DNA of 9,362 bases from Pseudomonadota bacterium (GTDB lineage: Bacteria; Pseudomonadota; Gammaproteobacteria; Steroidobacterales; Steroidobacteraceae): the NCBI GenBank assembly GCA_003242495.1, contig QGUO01000118.1, forward strand, positions 1 to 9,362, read 5' to 3'. The position numbers and the translations under genes are program-made. Below the pieces are notes generated by a model. It worked only from the letters and a program-made list of their open reading frames with translations, was not told the origin of the DNA and made no database searches. This document shows, piece by piece, positions 5,932 to 9,362 of this stretch; position 1 is the stretch's first letter, and every line of letters starts with the position of its first letter.

Positions 5932-8328
5932 ATGCGCTGTGTGTCGACCAAGGTGCTCGCCTGCTGCGCGGCAATCGTCAACGGGCTGCCTGCCTATGCC
6001 GATGACGTCGGCCGAGCCGTCGACCCGCCGCGCGCCGGCTCGCCCGCCACGACCGGGCGCATCGAGCATTGGAGACTGCTCGAGCAATACTGTTTCGACT
6101 GTCACAACACCGTGGACTGGGCGGGCGGCCTTGCGTTGGACACCCTCACGCCCGAATCGATTGCCGAGGAGGCAGCGATCTGGGAGACAACCGTACGCAA
6201 GCTGCGCACGGGAACGATGCCGCCGCCTGGCAAGCCACGCCCCCGACGCGAGCGCCTGGACGAATTCGCCGCCGAGCTCGAGGCGCGGCTCGATCAGGCT
6301 GCCATCGCCAGCCCATCTCCCGGCACCAGGTCGCTGCACCGCCTGAATCGCACCGAGTACCGCAATGCGGTGCGCGACCTGCTCGCCTATGACGTCGATG
6401 TCACGACGCTGCTGCCGGCCGATGATGCCGCCGAAGGCTTCGACAACATCGCCGACGTGCTCGGCACGTCGCCGACACTGATCCAAAGCTACGTGGCCGC
6501 CGCCATGAAAATCAGCCGCTGGGCGGTCGGCGACCCCACCATGACGCCGGGCAGCGCCACGTACGAGGTGCCCGCGGGACTGGCCCAAGATGCGCACATC
6601 GAGGGGCTGCCGCTGGGCACGCGCGGCGGCGTGCGCTTCACGCATCATTTTCCGCTCGATGCGGAATACGAGTTTCGCATCGCGGCGGGCGGCGGCTTCC
6701 GTCTGAGCGGTCCGGCGGGTGGTCCGCCTCCCGCCATCGACGTGACCCTCGATGGCGCGCCCGTCGAGACGCCCGACCCTCGCAAGTTTCGTCTGCGGGT
6801 CAAGGCTGGACCGCACACCGTCACGGTCGCCCTGGTGGACCGGCATCGCTGGGCCGGCGTGGACGACCTGTATGCACGCGCCGCCGAGCTGCCCGGCGCG
6901 CGCGAACGGGTCGAGCGGGTCACCATCAACGGACCGTTCGCCGCAACCGGCACGGGTGACACGCCGAGCCGGCGCGCGATATTCGTGTGCCGTCCGCAAT
7001 CGCCCGCCGACGAGGCGCCCTGTGCGCGGCGCATTCTCACGCGGCTGGCCTCCAAGGCCTTCCGTCGTCCGCTTGCGGACGACGACCCCGCCATCGAGAC
7101 GTTGCTGGCCTTCTACTCGGCGGGACGGCGCGAGGGCGATTTCGAGAACGGCATCCGCCATGGCATCGCGCGGCTGCTGGCGGATCCTCGCTTTCTGTAT
7201 CGCATCGAGGAGGAGCCCGACGGCGTGCCCGACGGCGACATGTATCGCATCACCGATCTCGAGCTCGCCACGCGCTTGTCGTTCTTCCTGTGGAGCAGCA
7301 TCCCTGACGAGACGCTGCTCGACGTGGCGAACCGCGGACGCCTGCACCAGCCGCGGATGCTCGAGCGTCAGGTCCGCCGCATGCTCGCGGATCCACGCTC
7401 GGCCGCGCTGATCGAGAACTTCGCTGGCCAGTGGCTGCAATTGAGGCAGTTGCGCGCCGCGCAACCCGACGACCGCGAGTTCGACGAGAACTTGCGTCGC
7501 AGCTTCGAACAGGAGACGCAGATGCTGCTCGCGACGATCCTGCGCGAGGACCGCAGCATTCTCGAGCTGCTCGACGCGGACTACACCTTCGTCAACGAGC
7601 GCCTGGCACGACACTATGGCATCGCCGGCGTGCGCGGCAGCTACATGCGCCGGGTGTCCCTGCCCGAGGACAGCCCGCGCCGCGGCCTGCTCGGGCATGG
7701 CAGCCTGCTCACCGCCACGTCGGTCGGCAACCGCACCTCCCCCGTGATGCGCGGCGCCTGGATACTGGAAAACCTCCTGGGCGCGCCCGTGCCGCAGCCG
7801 CCGCCGGGCGTGGAGGCGAGCCTCGAGGAACACGACGGCCCCATGCCGACCACGCTGCGCGCCCGTCTCGAGCTGCACCAGGCCAATCCCACGTGCGCCT
7901 CCTGCCACGGGATCATGGATCCGATCGGCTATGCGCTCGAGAACTTCGATCTGATCGGCCGCTGGCGCGAACGCGAGGGCGACTCGCCGATCGACGCCAC
8001 CGGCGCGTTGGCGGACGGCACGCGGCTTTCCGGACCGTCGGACCTGCGCCGCGCGCTGCTCGCGCGCCCGGAGGTCGTGGTGACCAGCGTGACCGAAAAG
8101 CTCATGACCTACGCGCTGGGTCGTCGCCTCACGCATGAGGACCAGCCCACGGTGCGCGCCATCGTCCGCGAGGCGCGCAAGGCCGATTATCGATTCTCGT
8201 CACTGGTGCTCGGCATCGTCGAGAGCCTGCCCTTCCAGATGAAAGTCAAACGTCCCTCGGCACACGCGGCTGAGGGGGCGCACCAGGCGCGCCTGCAGGA
8301 TGGCGCCGTCGGAGCAAGAACCCCATGA
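5932..8328 (+). CDS. DUF1592/DUF1588/DUF1585 exported c-type heme protein
   Basis: The product has 798 residues. A Sec signal peptide ends near AYA (23). Residues 46-120 are a small cytochrome c-like domain: CFDCH (Cys54, Cys57, His58) binds heme covalently, and Met96 in TGTMPPPGKP is the likely distal ligand. Then come DUF1587 (about 135-195, LHRLNRTEYRNAVRDLL), a beta-rich carbohydrate-binding-like module (about 205-305, LPLGTRGG to VALVDR), DUF1595 (about 363-425, CARRILTRLASKAFRRPL), DUF1592 (about 437-565, RLSFFLWSSIPDE, FVNERLARHYG), DUF1588 (about 580-680, RTSPVMRGAWILENLLG and CASCHGIMDPIGYALENFD) and DUF1585 (about 695-770). This full set is known from planctomycetes, myxobacteria and some proteobacteria, usually beside a DUF1552 gene as here; the reaction is not established. 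Likely periplasmic or surface-attached. The second CxxCH (655-659) could bind another heme. A 26-residue tail after the conserved SLPFQM end overlaps the next gene. The start is the first ATG; AGAGGA lies rather far (14 nt) upstream. Confidence 0.9.
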   Translation: MRCVSTKVLACCAAIVNGLPAYADDVGRAVDPPRAGSPATTGRIEHWRLLEQYCFDCHNTVDWAGGLALDTLTPESIAEEAAIWETTVRKLRTGTMPPPGKPRPRRERLDEFAAELEARLDQAAIASPSPGTRSLHRLNRTEYRNAVRDLLAYDVDVTTLLPADDAAEGFDNIADVLGTSPTLIQSYVAAAMKISRWAVGDPTMTPGSATYEVPAGLAQDAHIEGLPLGTRGGVRFTHHFPLDAEYEFRIAAGGGFRLSGPAGGPPPAIDVTLDGAPVETPDPRKFRLRVKAGPHTVTVALVDRHRWAGVDDLYARAAELPGARERVERVTINGPFAATGTGDTPSRRAIFVCRPQSPADEAPCARRILTRLASKAFRRPLADDDPAIETLLAFYSAGRREGDFENGIRHGIARLLADPRFLYRIEEEPDGVPDGDMYRITDLELATRLSFFLWSSIPDETLLDVANRGRLHQPRMLERQVRRMLADPRSAALIENFAGQWLQLRQLRAAQPDDREFDENLRRSFEQETQMLLATILREDRSILELLDADYTFVNERLARHYGIAGVRGSYMRRVSLPEDSPRRGLLGHGSLLTATSVGNRTSPVMRGAWILENLLGAPVPQPPPGVEASLEEHDGPMPTTLRARLELHQANPTCASCHGIMDPIGYALENFDLIGRWREREGDSPIDATGALADGTRLSGPSDLRRALLARPEVVVTSVTEKLMTYALGRRLTHEDQPTVRAIVREARKADYRFSSLVLGIVESLPFQMKVKRPSAHAAEGAHQARLQDGAVGARTP

Positions 8329-9227
8329 AACAACGGACGAAGAACCCGATGACGACCAGAACCAGGCTCACGCAGGACTCACCCGGATCACTGCTCTCGC
8401 GGCGCACATTTCTGGGCGCCTTGAGCGTCGCCGCCGTCACCCCGTTGACGCCGCTTGCCGCGCACGCGCAACGCAGCGCGCCGTCAGCGCTCCCGGGCGG
8501 CTCGCAGCTGCCGCTGCGCACCACGGGACTCGAGCACATCGGCGCAGTCGTTCCCGACGTGGCGGCGGCGGGCAAGTTCTACGCCCGGCTCTTCAATCCC
8601 GAGCTTCACAAGGAGAAGGCGCCGCCGCTGCGCTACTACGCGACGCTGAATCCCGGCTATATCGCCTTGGGGAGCCGGGCGAACGCGCCGCGCGCCTTCT
8701 TCGATCACTTCTGCGCGCTCGTCGAGGATTACGACGCCGCCGCCATGACACAGGAGCTGGCAGCCGCGGGCTTGCCGACCGGCCGCTTCGGCATCATCCC
8801 CGACCCCGACGGCATCGGGCTGCAGCTGCTCGGCGTGCCCGGCGGCCTGGCGAAAACCACCGAGCCCGCCGGCCGTATCGTCGCCGACGCGCCGCTGGTG
8901 CGGCCGGCAGGCCTCGAAGAGGTGCTGTTGTACGTCTCCGATCTCGAGCGCTCGCTGGCGTTCTATCGCCGGTTCTTCGGCCCGGAGGCCGGGCACGAAT
9001 CGCAGCACGCCTGGTTCAAGATTCGCCGGACCCGGCTGCGCCTGCAAGCCGCCCCGCAGGGCGAGCCGCCGCGCATCGATCGCATTCGCGTGAGAGTCGC
9101 CCCCCTGCAGTTCGATGCCGTGAGCCGTGAGCTGTCGCAGCTCGGCGCCGCGATCGCCGCAAGCGAGGACGGCGTCCTGCATCTACGGGATCCGGTGGGT
9201 CTCGGCATCGAGTTGCGGCCCATTTGA
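8325..9227 (+). CDS. Tat-exported two-module VOC superfamily protein
   Basis: The product has 300 residues. A twin-arginine signal, LSRRTFLGALSVAAV (24-38), ends with AHA (46-48), so the protein is exported folded, often with its metal already bound. Two vicinal-oxygen-chelate modules follow. Module 1 (about 66-170) runs from GLEHIGAVVPDVAAAGKFY to DPDGIGLQLLG; module 2 (about 195-300) from GLEEVLLYVSDLERSLAFY to DPVGLGIELRPI. By alignment of the two halves, His71, Gln167, Glu199 and Glu296 occupy the four usual metal-ligand positions, a set like glyoxalase I, though this needs a structure. The family includes glyoxalases, extradiol dioxygenases, epimerases and antibiotic-binding proteins; the substrate cannot be told. 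ATG overlaps the previous stop (ATGA), giving translational coupling; GGAG at 8311-8314 serves as ribosome site. A second Met (residue 9) could give a shorter signal. It is sandwiched between DUF1592 and DUF1552 genes, so it probably works with them. Confidence 0.88.
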   Translation: MKQRTKNPMTTRTRLTQDSPGSLLSRRTFLGALSVAAVTPLTPLAAHAQRSAPSALPGGSQLPLRTTGLEHIGAVVPDVAAAGKFYARLFNPELHKEKAPPLRYYATLNPGYIALGSRANAPRAFFDHFCALVEDYDAAAMTQELAAAGLPTGRFGIIPDPDGIGLQLLGVPGGLAKTTEPAGRIVADAPLVRPAGLEEVLLYVSDLERSLAFYRRFFGPEAGHESQHAWFKIRRTRLRLQAAPQGEPPRIDRIRVRVAPLQFDAVSRELSQLGAAIAASEDGVLHLRDPVGLGIELRPI

Positions 9228-9268
9228 CCCTCGGTGGCCGGTGCCACGATCCCGGCAGGAGTCACCCC

Positions 9269-9362
9269 ATGTATTACCTGACACGTCGCTCGCTCTCCCG
9301 TCGCACGCTGCTGCGCGGCGCCGGCGTTGCGCTGGCCCTGCCCTTGCTGGAGTCCATGATCC
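9269..9362 (+). CDS. DUF1552 family exported protein, 5' end only
   Basis: Thirty-one codons are present before the window ends. The N terminus contains LSRRTLLRGAGVALALPLLES, the characteristic opening of DUF1552 proteins, with a twin-arginine-like motif SRRTLLRG and a hydrophobic stretch that predict Tat export. AGGAG at 9257-9261 lies 7 nt before the ATG. It follows the VOC gene by 41 nt on the same strand with no terminator between, so it is the third gene of the operon. DUF1552 and DUF1592 genes are commonly adjacent in other genomes, which supports the call; their joint function is not known. Everything beyond residue 31 is unseen. Confidence 0.85.
   Translation, partial: MYYLTRRSLSRRTLLRGAGVALALPLLESMI

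Noticed and set aside
5950..5970. Possible lipobox (VLAC, Cys11) making the DUF1592 protein a lipoprotein
   Set aside because: Cys11 comes too early for a hydrophobic core to precede it, and Leu at the -2 position is atypical. A standard cleavage after AYA fits better.
5869..8136. A 755-codon open frame on the - strand, antisense to the DUF1592 gene
   Set aside because: Same Arg/Ala/Gly/His-rich shadow composition with no recognisable motif; the + strand frame carries the complete DUF1592 domain series.
9234..9247. Small 5-bp hairpin (GTGGC with GCCAC) between the VOC and DUF1552 genes
   Set aside because: Too short to terminate transcription and no T-run; the genes are best treated as one operon.

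Overview
The window is GC-rich bacterial DNA, most likely from a proteobacterium and perhaps a gammaproteobacterium of the Steroidobacter/Nevskia type. The lineage is an inference. It rests on a classic PEP-CTERM sorting tail, E. coli-like NhaA motifs, Sec/Tat-exported DUF1592 and DUF1552 proteins and G/C-ending codons. No rRNA, tRNA, CRISPR array, transposase or phage gene was seen.

Left part (1-1250, all +): the 3' end of a PEP-CTERM surface protein with a Pro/Gly/Asp-rich repeat region, a strong 37-nt hairpin, then a small secreted protein with two cysteines, closed by a second GC-rich hairpin. Next comes nhaA (1388-3238, +), a fusion of an N-terminal DsbA-like thioredoxin domain (CPYC) to a complete Na+/H+ antiporter. 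It is convergent with the next block.

Middle (3354-5725, both -): a DUF5996 protein with an exceptionally strong Shine-Dalgarno, preceded in transcription order by a membrane-tethered winged-helix regulator (DNA-binding N terminus, one membrane helix, large C-terminal exported domain of unknown function). An AT-richer region (5726-5931) separates this regulator from the right-hand operon. It holds candidate promoters in both directions and a near-palindrome over the regulator's -10.

Right part (5932-9362, all +): a tightly packed operon encoding a large DUF1587/1595/1592/1588/1585 protein with c-type heme motifs, a Tat-exported two-module VOC (glyoxalase/dioxygenase fold) protein whose start overlaps the previous stop by 4 nt, and the first 31 codons of a DUF1552 protein. 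All three carry export signals, so they look like a cell-envelope redox module. Its substrate is unknown. The divergent membrane regulator is a natural candidate to control it. This operon and the NhaA fusion are the two most interesting items in the window.
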